A DNA stretch of 32,483 nt from Rhodovastum atsumiense (GTDB lineage Bacteria; Pseudomonadota; Alphaproteobacteria; Acetobacterales; Acetobacteraceae): assembly GCA_026225115.1 (NCBI GenBank), contig JAMFSE010000007.1:1-32483 (forward strand), given 5' to 3'. Both the position numbers and the translations under genes were made by a program. This document shows positions 23,720-32,431 of the stretch, piece by piece (within the stretch, counting starts at the first letter, position 1; every line of letters begins with the position of its first letter). The notes under the pieces were generated by a model. That model worked only from the letters and a program-made list of their open reading frames with translations, made no database searches and was not told the DNA's origin.

Positions 23720-24753
23720 TCGCCGGACAGTAAATCCATCTGATCCGGGCCTTTTTGTGGCGGCTTTAGGCCAAGATGCCGCCAGCCAGCGTCCCCCAGC
23801 ATCCGTCCGCGGCTGGTGCGGAGCAGAAAGCCTTCCTGGATCAGAAACGGCTCGACCACGTCTTCCAGCGTATCGCGCGCCTCCGCCAGCGCTGCGGCCA
23901 GTGTTTCGACACCGACGGGGCCGCCGTTATGATGCTCGGCCAGCCGCCGCAGATAGCGGATATCCATCGCATCCAGACCCAGATGATCGACATCGAGCCG
24001 GTTCAGCGCCGCATCGGCCGCCGCGCGGTCGATCACGCCGACGCGGCCGACCGCCGCAAAATCCCGGATCCGGCGCGTCAGCCGGCCGGCGATGCGCGGC
24101 GTCCCGCGCGAACGCTGGGCGATTTCGGCGGCGCCTTCGGCGGTGAGGTTCATATTCAGCTTGGCCGCCATCCGCGCGACGATCTGGGTCAACTCAGCGG
24201 TGGTATAGAATATCAGCCGGAGCGGGATGCCGAACCGGTCGCGCAGCGGCGTCGCCAGCAGGCCGGAACGGGTGGTGGCGCCGACCAATGTGAAGGGCTG
24301 CAGGTCGATCCGCACGGTACGCGCGCCTGGCCCCTCGCCGATGATCAAATCGAGCTGGAAATCCTCCATCGCCGGATAGAGGATTTCCTCGATCGCCGGT
24401 TGCAGGCGGTGGATTTCATCGATGAACAGCACGTCCCGCGGCTGCAGATTGGTTAAAATCGCCGCCAGATCACCGGATTTCTGAATGACCGGGCCGGAGG
24501 TCGCCCGGAAGCCGACGCCGAGCTCGCGGGCGACAATTTGCGCCAGCGTGGTTTTGCCGAGGCCCGGCGGGCCGTGCAGCAACACATGGTCCAGCGCCTC
24601 ATTGCGCGATTTGGCGGCCTCGATGAAGACCCGCAGATTCTCCCGGGTGGCCTTCTGACCGGTGAAATCCTCCAGCGTCTGCGGGCGGAGCGCGATCTCG
24701 ACGCGATCCTCATCGGCCCGTTCGCCGGAAAGCAGGCGGTCCTCCTCGCTCAC
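23716..24753 (-). CDS. ruvB: Holliday junction branch migration helicase RuvB
   Basis: RuvB is the AAA+ motor that drives branch migration with RuvA during recombination repair. The 345-residue protein shows Walker [10 protein letters not shown] at 61-69, Walker B FIDEIHRL with D112 and E113, a sensor and arginine-finger region with [19 protein letters not shown], and the C-terminal winged-helix domain with GPVGVETLA and a TSRGR segment. The GTG start overlaps the ruvA stop codon (GTGA). The order ruvC-ruvA-ruvB-ybgC-tolQ is conserved in many proteobacteria. Confidence 0.98.
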   Translation of the reverse strand: MSEEDRLLSGERADEDRVEIALRPQTLEDFTGQKATRENLRVFIEAAKSRNEALDHVLLHGPPGLGKTTLAQIVARELGVGFRATSGPVIQKSGDLAAILTNLQPRDVLFIDEIHRLQPAIEEILYPAMEDFQLDLIIGEGPGARTVRIDLQPFTLVGATTRSGLLATPLRDRFGIPLRLIFYTTAELTQIVARMAAKLNMNLTAEGAAEIAQRSRGTPRIAGRLTRRIRDFAAVGRVGVIDRAAADAALNRLDVDHLGLDAMDIRYLRRLAEHHNGGPVGVETLAAALAEARDTLEDVVEPFLIQEGFLLRTSRGRMLGDAGWRHLGLKPPQKGPDQMDLLSGE

Positions 24754-25349
24754 CGGCTAAGGCCCTTCAGCCCGGCCCGGATCAACACATCCAAGGCGGC
24801 GTTTTCGCCATGTTCGGCCACGGCCCGGGCCAACGAGGCTTCCGCCTCCGGCCGCCGGTAGCCAAGGTTGGTCAGCGCCGAGAGCGCATCGGCAAAGGCG
24901 CCCCCCGCGGGCGTGCTGGATACCGGCAGCGCGCCGCCGCTTGGCATGGCGCCGACCCGCTCGCGCAATTCCGACACCAAGCGTTGCGCCAGCTTGGGAC
25001 CGACGCCCGGCGCGCGCGACAACGCAGATTTATCGCCGGTCGCGATGGCGGCGATCAGCTGATCCGGTGAGAGGGCCGACAACATGCCGAGCGCGACTTT
25101 GGCGCCGACCCCCTGCACCGTCGTCAGCAGCCGGAACCAGTCCCGCTCGGCGGAGGTCGCGAAGCCGTAGAGGGAGATGGCGTCTTCCCGGACCTGGGTT
25201 TCAATCAGCAAGGAGGCGATGCCTGGCGGGTTCGGCAAGGCGCTGAGCGTGCGCGAAGAGGCGAAGACCAGATAGCCGACGCCGCCGACATCGATAACGC
25301 AGCGCTGATCCTCGATCGCGTCGATCACGCCGCGCAGTTTGGCGATCAT
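24750..25349 (-). CDS. ruvA: Holliday junction branch migration complex subunit RuvA
   Basis: RuvA tetramers clamp the Holliday junction and load RuvB. From the chosen ATG the protein has 199 residues. The N-terminal [20 protein letters not shown] is the OB fold. The middle has two helix-hairpin-helix motifs, with [17 protein letters not shown] and [18 protein letters not shown] glycine- and alanine-rich linker leads to the C-terminal three-helix domain that contacts RuvB ([19 protein letters not shown]). The frame continues 16 codons upstream, but this ATG overlaps the ruvC stop codon in ATGA and matches the family start. Confidence 0.97.
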   Translation of the reverse strand: MIAKLRGVIDAIEDQRCVIDVGGVGYLVFASSRTLSALPNPPGIASLLIETQVREDAISLYGFATSAERDWFRLLTTVQGVGAKVALGMLSALSPDQLIAAIATGDKSALSRAPGVGPKLAQRLVSELRERVGAMPSGGALPVSSTPAGGAFADALSALTNLGYRRPEAEASLARAVAEHGENAALDVLIRAGLKGLSR

Positions 25350-25855
25350 GCCGGTTGTTTCCAAAGCATATGGCTGCTGCGGTGATGGGCATGACAAATG
25401 GCGACCGCCAGCGCATCCGCGGCATCCGCGCGCTTCTCAACCGCGCCCGGCAACAGCCGGCGCACCATCAACCCAACCTGCGTCTTATCCGCATTGCCGG
25501 TGCCGACCACCGCCAGTTTCACCGTTTTGGCGCCGTATTCGAACACCGCGATACCGCAGCGCGCCGGCGCCAGCAGCGCCACGCCACGGGCGTAGCCAAG
25601 CTTCAGCGTCGCGGTGGCGTTGCGGTTGACATAGGTTTCCTCCACCGCCGCTTCATCCGGCAGGTAGCGCGCAATCAATTCCGCCAGCGCATCATCCAAA
25701 GCCTTCAGCCGCAGCGGTACGCTTTGCAATGCGTCGGTGGCGATCACGCCGTCAGCGACATGGCGCAGCCGGTTGCCGTCGGATTCCACAATGCCCCAGC
25801 CAGTGAAGCGCAGGCCGGGATCGATCCCCAACAGCTTCACTGGCCTATTAATCAC
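25346..25855 (-). CDS. ruvC: Crossover junction endodeoxyribonuclease RuvC
   Basis: RuvC cuts Holliday junctions symmetrically after RuvAB migration. The 169-residue protein has the RNase H-like fold with its acidic catalytic residues: Asp12 in [14 protein letters not shown], glutamate in [10 protein letters not shown] at about 72, and aspartates in [17 protein letters not shown] at about 144 and 147. The GTG start overlaps the yebC stop codon (GTGA). A second GTG five codons later, just ahead of KLLGIDPG, is an alternative. Confidence 0.97.
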   Translation of the reverse strand: MINRPVKLLGIDPGLRFTGWGIVESDGNRLRHVADGVIATDALQSVPLRLKALDDALAELIARYLPDEAAVEETYVNRNATATLKLGYARGVALLAPARCGIAVFEYGAKTVKLAVVGTGNADKTQVGLMVRRLLPGAVEKRADAADALAVAICHAHHRSSHMLWKQPA

Positions 25856-26601
25856 GCGCTCAGCTTCTGCATGATCTCATCGGCGATTTCGAAATTCGCA
25901 TAGACACTCTGCACATCGTCATCATCTTCCAGCACATCCAGCAGCTTCAGCACGGCAGCGGCCTTTTCCTCATCCAGCGGCACCGTCATATTCGGCCGCC
26001 ACTCGATTTTTGCCTCGGCGGGCGTTCCGAATTTTTGTTCCAGCGCGTCGCGCACGGCAAAAAATCCCTCAACGCTCGCAATCACCTCATGGCCGTCCGC
26101 ATCGCTCGCAACGTCATCGGCGCCGGCCTCAATCGCGGCCTCCAGCATGGCATCGGCGCTGGCGGCGGTTGCCGGGTAGCGGATAACCCCCAGCCGGTTG
26201 AACATAAAGGCGACCGAGCCGCTCTCGCCCATCGCCCCGCCATTTTTGGCGAAAGCGGTGCGCAAGGCCGGCGCGGTCCGGTTGCGGTTATCTGTCAGCG
26301 CCTCGACGATGACCGCGACGCCGCCGGGGCCGTAGCCCTCGTAGCGGATTTCGACGAAGTCATCCCCTGCCCCGGCGCCGGCAGCCTTTTTGATGGCCCG
26401 TTCGATCGTATCGCGCGGCATGTTGGCGGCGCGCGCTGCCATCACGGCCGTGCGAAGCCGCGGGTTGAACGCCATGTCCGGCAGTCCTTCGCGCGCCGAA
26501 ACAGTGATTTCCCTGATCATTTTGGCAAAGGCGCGGGCCCGTTTGGCGTCCTGCGCACCCTTGCGATGCATGATGTTTTTAAACTGCGAATGCCCGGCCA
26601 C
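25852..26601 (-). CDS. yebC: YebC/PmpR-family protein (probable transcriptional regulator or translation factor)
   Basis: A 249-residue protein of the widely conserved YebC family (DUF28). Members bind DNA and repress genes such as quorum-sensing regulators, and some mitochondrial and bacterial members help ribosomes translate proline runs. The start [20 protein letters not shown] is diagnostic, followed by [13 protein letters not shown] and [15 protein letters not shown] chose the GTG that gives this family start; the frame opens four codons earlier at another GTG. It heads the ruvCAB operon, as in many bacteria. The proline-rich TolA and OmpH encoded nearby would be natural clients for a polyproline role, which is speculation. 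Confidence 0.93.
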   Translation of the reverse strand: MAGHSQFKNIMHRKGAQDAKRARAFAKMIREITVSAREGLPDMAFNPRLRTAVMAARAANMPRDTIERAIKKAAGAGAGDDFVEIRYEGYGPGGVAVIVEALTDNRNRTAPALRTAFAKNGGAMGESGSVAFMFNRLGVIRYPATAASADAMLEAAIEAGADDVASDADGHEVIASVEGFFAVRDALEQKFGTPAEAKIEWRPNMTVPLDEEKAAAVLKLLDVLEDDDDVQSVYANFEIADEIMQKLSA

Positions 26602-26719
26602 GCCGCACCCCACCCTTGATCGTCAATGAAGCGCGCTTCTACCAGCCTTCACCGCGTTGCGCCTAGAGCCGGACTGGCTTGCACAGAATGCTTGCATTAC
26701 CGGTCAAACCAAGCCAAAA

Positions 26720-27247
26720 TTGCTGAATGTTCATGATTCTGCGATCCAGACCCTGAGCCCGCGCAAGTTTTCCGCCGTTTTGCTCTCCATGGGAATCGCA
26801 GCAATGCTGTCGGCCTGTGCCAGCCCTGCGCCGATGCAAGCCGCCACGGCAGCACCCGCGCTCACCCCGGCCCAGACCGCGGCACCCACCCTCTCCTTCG
26901 CGCCGGAACCGGCCGCTCCCAGTGTTTCGAGCGTTGCAACCGGCCCGGCCGTTACCGGCACGGCCTCCTGGTACCGCACCGGCCACCACCTGCACCGCAC
27001 CTATACCGGCGAGGCGCTCAACAACAACGCCTATACTGCGGCCTCCACCGTGCTGCCGATGGGCACCATGGTCCGTGTCGCCAGGACCGATGACAGCCGC
27101 TCGGTCGTCGTGCGGGTCAACGACCGCATGCCGCACAACCGCCGGGTGATTGATCTCTCGGAGATTGCGGCCAAGGAACTCGGCCTGATGGGCTGCGGCG
27201 TCGCAACCGTCACCGTCACCCCCATCCAGGTCGCTTCCGAACACTAA
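26720..27247 (+). CDS. RlpA-like septal ring lipoprotein (double-psi beta-barrel)
   Basis: An exported protein with an RlpA-type double-psi beta-barrel; family members bind, and some cleave, peptidoglycan strands lacking stem peptides. GTASWYRTGHHLHRTYTGEA begins the domain, and the diagnostic SVVVRVNDRMPHNRRVIDLS follows. A lipoprotein signal is seen: basic residues in SPRKFSAV, a hydrophobic stretch and the lipobox LSAC. No SPOR domain follows, so it is shorter than E. coli RlpA. No ATG gives a proper signal; I chose TTG at 26720, but an upstream TTG at 26657 is equally open, and neither has a good ribosome-binding site. An alanine- and proline-rich stretch links lipid anchor and domain. 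Confidence 0.83.
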   Translation: MLNVHDSAIQTLSPRKFSAVLLSMGIAAMLSACASPAPMQAATAAPALTPAQTAAPTLSFAPEPAAPSVSSVATGPAVTGTASWYRTGHHLHRTYTGEALNNNAYTAASTVLPMGTMVRVARTDDSRSVVVRVNDRMPHNRRVIDLSEIAAKELGLMGCGVATVTVTPIQVASEH

Positions 27248-27258
27248 AGGCGGCTTGG

Positions 27259-27287
27259 TTGACAGCCTTCCCCTGCCCGGCCTATCC
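27259..27287 (+). promoter_or_regulatory. Probable promoter of tRNA-Val
   Basis: A perfect TTGACA -35 box is followed after 17 bases by CTATCC, a common alphaproteobacterial -10 form. It would give a short 5' leader of about 45 bases before the tRNA, in which CCGG-C-TGGC pairs with GCCA-A-CCGG. Confidence 0.55.
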
Positions 27288-27338
27288 GGTGCCCCTGGCG
27301 GGGTGCTCCGGCTGGCTTTCGGCCAACCGGTTCAAACC

Positions 27339-27413
27339 GGGCGCGTAGCTCAGCGGTAGAGCATTCGCTTCACACGCGAAGGGTCACAGGTTCAATCCCT
27401 GTCGCGCCCACCA
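27339..27413 (+). tRNA. tRNA-Val (anticodon CAC)
   Basis: The full cloverleaf can be drawn. Acceptor GGGCGCG pairs with CGCGCCC; the D arm is GCTC/GAGC. The anticodon stem TTCGC/GCGAA encloses loop TTCACAC, giving anticodon CAC, which reads GUG. The variable loop is five bases. The T stem ACAGG/CCTGT encloses TTCAATC. The discriminator is A, and CCA is encoded. No second gene copy of its 3' end is visible nearby. Confidence 0.97.
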
Positions 27414-27461
27414 CGACATAAAGCAGCCGTTTGCATCCGGATTCTTATGAGTGTGTAACGT

Positions 27462-28514
27462 TCAGAACAATTCGAGTTCCTGATCGTTCTTATTTTCGGC
27501 GGCCGCGAGCGTCCCATTTGCCACCAGCAGCTCATACCACTGAACCTGGTTGCGACCGGAATGTTTCGCGACGTATAAAGCCTGATCTGCGCGGCCGAAC
27601 GCTGCGGGACCGCTGTCGCCGCTGACCAACGATGTGAAACCAATGCTCACCGTCACGCGGCCCACCTGCGAGAACTGAAATTCTTCAACCTGGGCTCGAA
27701 ACCGCTCCAGCGCCATTTCGGCATCCTGGAAATCCGTGTCTGGCAACGTAATGACAAATTCCTCGCCCCCGAAACGGTATATCCGATCGTTTTCACGAAA
27801 GTTCGACTGCATAAGTCTGGAGAGCAGAACGAGAACTTCATCGCCATAGGGGTGTCCAAACTGGTCATTAATGCGCTTGAAGAAATCAATATCTATGACC
27901 GCCAGATGCACATTCGCCGATTTATATTCCTTGCGCCTCCGGTGCCTCAGCTGGCGCTGGTTATTTACGTTTTCATCACCAATGGGTCCAACCAAACGGC
28001 TGAAACTATCATTGAAAGTTCGCCGATTCCAAAGTCCGGTGAGTTCATCGCGATCGCTTGCCGCCAACATCCCAACGAGATTGCGGTGTATCCGTAGCAA
28101 CATAAGAACATTATTCAACTGATTGCCTGCCAGCGGCGTCGGCGTCGTGACTTCCAGCAGACTGTCAATGTCGCGGCTTCCGTAGACCGGAAACAAATGG
28201 ATGCAGGACCCAGCTTTGCTATTGAGCCGCGCCAAATGCTCCCTTTTATCCAGGCATAGGCGATACTCCGGATGCATTTCGGTACGGACCGATTCAGACG
28301 GGCCGCAGGCGCCTTGGCCGGCGGATGCGCCTGGGCTCACCCGCGGCAAGATTATATACGCCTGAACGCCGCTTTCCCCGGTCCGGCCGAACCTTAAGAG
28401 CCGTAATTGGGTCGCCTGCGCAGCCTTGACGACCACGCCTGCAAGGGCAAGTTCCAGATCGTCCATATCGCGTAGCTCGGTAAGCTCTGCGACCCAGGGG
28501 AGGAATTCAATCAC
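27462..28514 (-). CDS. Diguanylate cyclase (GGDEF domain) with inhibitory site
   Basis: A 350-residue protein likely to make cyclic di-GMP from two GTP. The GGDEF domain spans about residues 155-330, with ELTGLWNRRTF, AVIDIDFFKRINDQFGHPYG and the active-site GGEEF at 249-253. An RxxD inhibitory site (REND, 240-243) sits exactly five residues before it, so product inhibition is expected. An extra loop of about 20 residues, rich in basic residues (RQLRHRRRKEYK), interrupts the domain near 180-200. Residues 1-150 have no recognisable sensor and no membrane segment, suggesting a soluble protein. The start is GTG. It lies alone between the tRNA and an aquaporin remnant. Confidence 0.9.
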   Translation of the reverse strand: MIEFLPWVAELTELRDMDDLELALAGVVVKAAQATQLRLLRFGRTGESGVQAYIILPRVSPGASAGQGACGPSESVRTEMHPEYRLCLDKREHLARLNSKAGSCIHLFPVYGSRDIDSLLEVTTPTPLAGNQLNNVLMLLRIHRNLVGMLAASDRDELTGLWNRRTFNDSFSRLVGPIGDENVNNQRQLRHRRRKEYKSANVHLAVIDIDFFKRINDQFGHPYGDEVLVLLSRLMQSNFRENDRIYRFGGEEFVITLPDTDFQDAEMALERFRAQVEEFQFSQVGRVTVSIGFTSLVSGDSGPAAFGRADQALYVAKHSGRNQVQWYELLVANGTLAAAENKNDQELELF

Positions 28515-28593
28515 CCCAACAGGATAAAACCTAGCCTTTTACAGAGGATTAATGGTGGAAACCCGCTCGCTCTTCAGCCATCCTAAATTTCAG

Positions 28594-28623
28594 TCAGCCG
28601 GGCTGCGGTCAGCCGGGCTGCGG
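28594..28623. repeat. Perfect 15-base tandem duplication at the aquaporin remnant's stop codon
   Basis: TCAGCCGGGCTGCGG occurs twice in direct succession. The right copy holds the stop codon of the aquaporin remnant (TCA is TGA on the minus strand), and the left copy lies just past it. It looks like replication slippage in decaying sequence. Confidence 0.85.
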
Positions 28624-28860
28624 TTCGTGCTCAAATACCCAGCGCACCAGATAGCCGGCGACCAAAGCGCCCAGGATCGGCGCCAGCCAGAACAGCCAGA
28701 GCTGGTCGCTATACGGCCCGCCGGCGAACAACGCGGGGCCGGTGCTGCGGGCCGGGTTGACCGAGGTGTTGGTGACCGGGATCGACACCAGATGGATCAG
28801 CGTCAACGCCAGGCCGATGGGAATGCCGGCAAAGCCGACCGCCGCACCCTTCGAGGTGGT
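28609..28860 (-). pseudogene. aqpZ: Aquaporin Z remnant (C-terminal third only)
   Basis: About 84 residues match the C-terminal part of AqpZ-type aquaporins: [20 protein letters not shown], then the second pore motif in [15 protein letters not shown], and the last helix [19 protein letters not shown]. The first half of the channel, including the first NPA box and four helices, is absent. The frame continues upstream for about 29 codons of unrelated, AT-richer sequence without family similarity. Half a channel cannot form a pore, so this is a truncated pseudogene. The break point at about 28860 may mark an old deletion or recombination end. Confidence 0.85.
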
Positions 28861-28988
28861 GCAGGTGGTATTTTTCCCAATTTGTTCCACCAGATAGGAA
28901 TTTGTAAATGTTTGTGTAATGAAGTGTGGACGCCTTGTCGCGCGCAAAATCGGAACTAGGCAAATACCGCGAGCGCGTGGTTGCGCGC

Positions 28989-29414
28989 CTAAACCCCACG
29001 GGCGGGGTGGCCGGGCTCAACCCAATGCCATGACCTCACAGTCTCCAAGCCATGCGGCGTCATTTCCAGATGTGAAAACACTGGCGCCTCGGTAAACCAG
29101 GTTTTGAAGGTCAGAACGATGCGATTGGGCTCGACGCGAATGACCTTATCGGCAACCCGAGGCAGCGGTATCCGCGTCCGCAGACAATAGGAGATCAATA
29201 CCTCGCCCAGATGTTCCGCGGAAATTGTAATGGTTTTTTCGCTGTTCGACTGCATGCAGACAAACGCAACATTGCCGTTCTTGGCGTCAAAATGAATTTT
29301 GTAACCTCTGCTTGCAGGCAATCCCAGCGCCTCAGCCTCGTCATGCAGGACGGAAAGATAATAGTTCAGCGCCTCCGCATCGAATTCTATCTCGCGCCGA
29401 TCAACCACCAACAT
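28989..29414 (-). CDS. Hypothetical protein, 141 residues
   Basis: I do not recognise this protein. It starts at ATG with [20 protein letters not shown], has a predicted helix with LHDEAEALG, then mostly beta-rich sequence ([36 protein letters not shown]). It ends with [20 protein letters not shown] and a short basic tail. There is no signal peptide, membrane segment or cysteine motif. Its codon use looks less GC-biased than the flanking operons, and it stands alone between the aquaporin remnant and the 629-residue gene. It may be an accessory gene; function unknown. The 115 bases upstream are AT-richer and could hold its promoter, but I see no clear boxes. Confidence 0.6.
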   Translation of the reverse strand: MLVVDRREIEFDAEALNYYLSVLHDEAEALGLPASRGYKIHFDAKNGNVAFVCMQSNSEKTITISAEHLGEVLISYCLRTRIPLPRVADKVIRVEPNRIVLTFKTWFTEAPVFSHLEMTPHGLETVRSWHWVEPGHPARGV

Positions 29415-29529
29415 GCGCCGAACCCCAATTGGAAATCCACGAACGGAATTTCCCCGAGTGCAGCACCATTGTTCTTAATATTCCATTAAACTGAATGGGA
29501 CCAAGGCGAGATAGCCGGATTGACGCCGA

Positions 29530-31419
29530 TTAAAACCCGAACATATGGTCAAGTGAAAACCCGCCTGCCCCGTCGTCGACGCCGTGAAAGCCAAATAGCC
29601 TGCAAGTCGTGTCGCGGATCAGCACGTAGCCGGCATCGCCCGCCGCGCGCAACACCTCGGCGCCGAACAGCTTTGCGGGAAAGACCATCTCCGACCCCGA
29701 ACAGGCGATTTTCAGCGCGCGCGTTGTCAGCAAGCTACCATCGGCGCCGTAAAGTTCCAGATCGGTACTGGAATAATCATGCCATTTCGCCGAAGCTGGA
29801 TAAATCAGCACGCAGAAACTCTCGCGTCCGGAGAACCCCAGTTTCAAGAACAATCTGGTGCTGAGGCCCGGCGGCGGGCCGTTATAGCTCTGCGGCTCGT
29901 TCTTATAGGTCATCAGCGTATTGAAAACATGCGCCCCGAAACTGCTCTCCGCGATATGCCCGCTGGCCCGCGCCTGATAACGGAACAGCGCATGCAGCCA
30001 ACCGTTCGCATCGCCGCCGTCGCGAAAATCATAGACCAGCTCGGCATGTCCGCCATCGGCCAGGCTGTCGCTGCCCAATACTGAGTCCAGGTCCAATGCG
30101 ACATTATGATTTCGCGGCAGCAGACCGAGGTAATGCTGCCGCACAAATTCGCCCTGCGGCGAAAACACATCCAGCCGCAGCGGCATATTCTGCTCGGAGG
30201 CCGCCATCGGCGTCGGCTGCACGATCGTGCGGTATTTTCCGCGCGGCAATATTGGGAAAGGCAGCAAAAAGCCGCGCCCCATGGATGGCAGGTTTTTGAT
30301 CCCGGCATCGGTCTGCAGATCGCCGCGTTCGACATTCACATGCGCAATCCGGGTACGCCCGGCCTTCGTCACCTCGTAGCGCGGCCGCACCACGTGCCTG
30401 CCGGCGCGCAGCTCGACCTGCGCCGGCCAATGCACATCGGGGAGAATCTCCGCCACATCCACGGCCAAGGTGGCGAATGCCGGGATTTCCACATCGATGG
30501 CAGCAGGCGTCTCCGCGCCCATCCGGTCGAGCGCCATCGCGCCGGCCGGGATCGGCACCGCATGGCTGTTTTGCACCCATAAAACCACGCGCTCGCCGGC
30601 ATCGGGCGCCGGCAGGCCGGCGAAGCGCTCGCTCGGCCAGGCGTTGGCGTCATGGGTGCAGGAAAGCGAGGCACCGTTATCGGTGGAGAAAGTGTCGAGG
30701 GCGTATTTCACCACGTCATGCCCGGCAACGCCGATGGCATGCAGAAACAGCTGGCCCGTAAATGCCGGCAAAGCGAAGCGCGCCCGGATCTCACCACTGT
30801 CCAGCACCATGCCGCCGGCATTTGGCGGCGCGTCTTCTTCCCATTCCGCCAGCACCTCGCCCAATGCATCGTAAAGGCGCAGGAAAAACCGAACCGATTT
30901 GGCGCCGTAGCCGGCCCAGTAATTGACCGTGGTCAGCCTTGTGCCGAGCCGGCCATCATCGCGGAAGAATACAAAGTTTGTGGCGAAATTCACCGCGTCC
31001 AGATAGCGCTTCGAATGGGTCACCAGCCGTTCCGGCAGTTTGGCCGCATCCAGGCTCAGCACCTCCAGCCCCGGCGCCAAGGCCGAGACCCGCGCCATCG
31101 CTTTTGCGGCGTCGAAAGCGGCGACCAGCACGCAGGCGACTCTCGCATCGCCAAGCGTCGTCAGCGGCCGCGCGACATGGCCGCCGCGGATCTGCCCAAC
31201 CACCTGCGTATCATGGACATAAACCCCTTCAACATCGAGATATGGGCTGAGCGCCAGCAAGGGTCCGGCAATGCCGTCAGGATCGTAAATCGCCACCGGG
31301 CCGGCCGCATTCAGTTTTTCCACCAGCTGCGCCAGACCAATGGCCGCCAAAGGATGCGCCAAAGCCTTATAAACCACGTTGCCGCCGCGCAGATTATCGA
31401 ATGTCTCAATATCCAGCAT
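29530..31419 (-). CDS. Conserved-looking protein of unknown function, 629 residues, coupled to ELM1-family gene
   Basis: A large protein I cannot assign. Residues 1-140 read like an alpha/beta, Rossmann-like domain: VAIYDPDGIAGPLLALSPYL and regularly spaced hydrophobic strands such as VACVLVAAFDAAKAM. Two later parts seem beta-rich. Residues 165-330 include TTVNYWAGYGAKSVRFFLRL and VVLWVQNSHAVPIPAGAMAL. The C-terminal 250 residues include SLADGGHAELVYDFRDGGDA and SCVLIYPASAKWHDYSSTDL-like sequence (FCVLIYPASAKWHDY). It has no signal peptide or membrane helix. Its ATG overlaps the stop codon of the ELM1-family gene by one base, so the two are very likely made together. A role in surface glycan assembly would fit, but is inference. 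Confidence 0.8.
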   Translation of the reverse strand: MLDIETFDNLRGGNVVYKALAHPLAAIGLAQLVEKLNAAGPVAIYDPDGIAGPLLALSPYLDVEGVYVHDTQVVGQIRGGHVARPLTTLGDARVACVLVAAFDAAKAMARVSALAPGLEVLSLDAAKLPERLVTHSKRYLDAVNFATNFVFFRDDGRLGTRLTTVNYWAGYGAKSVRFFLRLYDALGEVLAEWEEDAPPNAGGMVLDSGEIRARFALPAFTGQLFLHAIGVAGHDVVKYALDTFSTDNGASLSCTHDANAWPSERFAGLPAPDAGERVVLWVQNSHAVPIPAGAMALDRMGAETPAAIDVEIPAFATLAVDVAEILPDVHWPAQVELRAGRHVVRPRYEVTKAGRTRIAHVNVERGDLQTDAGIKNLPSMGRGFLLPFPILPRGKYRTIVQPTPMAASEQNMPLRLDVFSPQGEFVRQHYLGLLPRNHNVALDLDSVLGSDSLADGGHAELVYDFRDGGDANGWLHALFRYQARASGHIAESSFGAHVFNTLMTYKNEPQSYNGPPPGLSTRLFLKLGFSGRESFCVLIYPASAKWHDYSSTDLELYGADGSLLTTRALKIACSGSEMVFPAKLFGAEVLRAAGDAGYVLIRDTTCRLFGFHGVDDGAGGFSLDHMFGF

Positions 31420-32351
31420 TACAACCCCAAACGCCTGCGCATCTCGGCACCCGCCATAAATGTGTCATCCAAAGCTGCGGTATCCCATGGCGCCAACCTT
31501 CCGGCAAAATCCCGCACCCGGCCATCAGCCGCCAGCGCATCCATGAATGCGCCGATGCGCCTGGATTTGCCCTCCAGCCGCACCAGCATGACCGGCACCG
31601 AGGTGGCTACCGCTTCGGACACCATCGATACGCTATCGGCCGTTACCACCACCGCATCCGCCAGCCCCAGCATGCCGAAATAGGGGTTCGGTCCCTCGCC
31701 ATCCCAGATCCAGGCGCCGCGCGGCACCAGCGCATCGGCCAGAATTGCCACCATGTCCGCACCGGTCCGCCGCGAGGGGGTTACCACCAGGCCGACCCCA
31801 TCCAGATCCATCATCTGCGCCAGTTGCGCGGCCAGGTTGTGCGCAGCCTCGGCATCAAAAACATAGCGGCCATTGCTACCGCCCAGCAGCACCGCCACCA
31901 GAGGCCGCCGCAGGCCGGCAAAGACCGGCCGCCACACCGCCGCTTCATCGGCCAACCGCGCCGGCGTCACCCGATGCAGCGCGTTGCGGGTCACAATTAC
32001 GTTAGCGCCGGTGATCCCGTCATGCCGCGCCGCCAGAACTAGATCGAATTTATCCAAACTCATGCGCGGATGCTGAACGGCGACCACCGCTACCCCCGGC
32101 CGCCGCAAGGCCGCCGCAACCCGCGCCCCGGCGCCGCCGCAGCCGATGATCAGCGGCGGCAACGGCGTTTCGATTGCGATCTTTTCAACCGCCGACAGGG
32201 GCTTCACCCAAAATGCCGGCGATACATGACGCCAGACGCCCCGCGGCGTGAGCACCCGCAAATCCGGTGCAAAGCCCGCAGCCTCGGCCAGACCCAGCGC
32301 CTGTGCCCGCAATCCAGCCAAATCGGTGCATAAAATCCGCGCTGTTTTCAT
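31419..32351 (-). CDS. ELM1/GtrOC1-family protein (DUF1022)
   Basis: A 310-residue protein of the family named after the plant mitochondrial fission factor ELM1; bacterial members are common in alphaproteobacteria and are often annotated as nucleoside-diphosphate-sugar epimerases without proof. Landmarks are PPLIIGCGGAGARVAAALRR near 80-100, VAVVAVQHPRMSLDKFDLVL, VLLGGSNGRYVFDAEA, VVTPSRRTGADMV and VVTADSVSMVSEAVATSVPV near the C-terminus. The two-lobed layout recalls GT-B glycosyltransferases. I chose the ATG that gives MKTARILCTDLAG; the open frame extends 43 codons upstream through sequence lacking similarity. It is coupled to the 629-residue gene downstream. Confidence 0.85.
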   Translation of the reverse strand: MKTARILCTDLAGLRAQALGLAEAAGFAPDLRVLTPRGVWRHVSPAFWVKPLSAVEKIAIETPLPPLIIGCGGAGARVAAALRRPGVAVVAVQHPRMSLDKFDLVLAARHDGITGANVIVTRNALHRVTPARLADEAAVWRPVFAGLRRPLVAVLLGGSNGRYVFDAEAAHNLAAQLAQMMDLDGVGLVVTPSRRTGADMVAILADALVPRGAWIWDGEGPNPYFGMLGLADAVVVTADSVSMVSEAVATSVPVMLVRLEGKSRRIGAFMDALAADGRVRDFAGRLAPWDTAALDDTFMAGAEMRRRLGL

Positions 32352-32431
32352 CGCCCGGCATTTGCGGCGCGCGGCCCCGCGCGTCAATGCCGCCGCATTG
32401 CGCTGGCATACAGTCTGGCTACAGTGCCGCA

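Noticed and set aside
27339-27413. tRNA-Val as an attachment site of an integrated element
   Set aside because: I found no integrase gene and no direct repeat of the tRNA 3' end in the window; only the context is suggestive.
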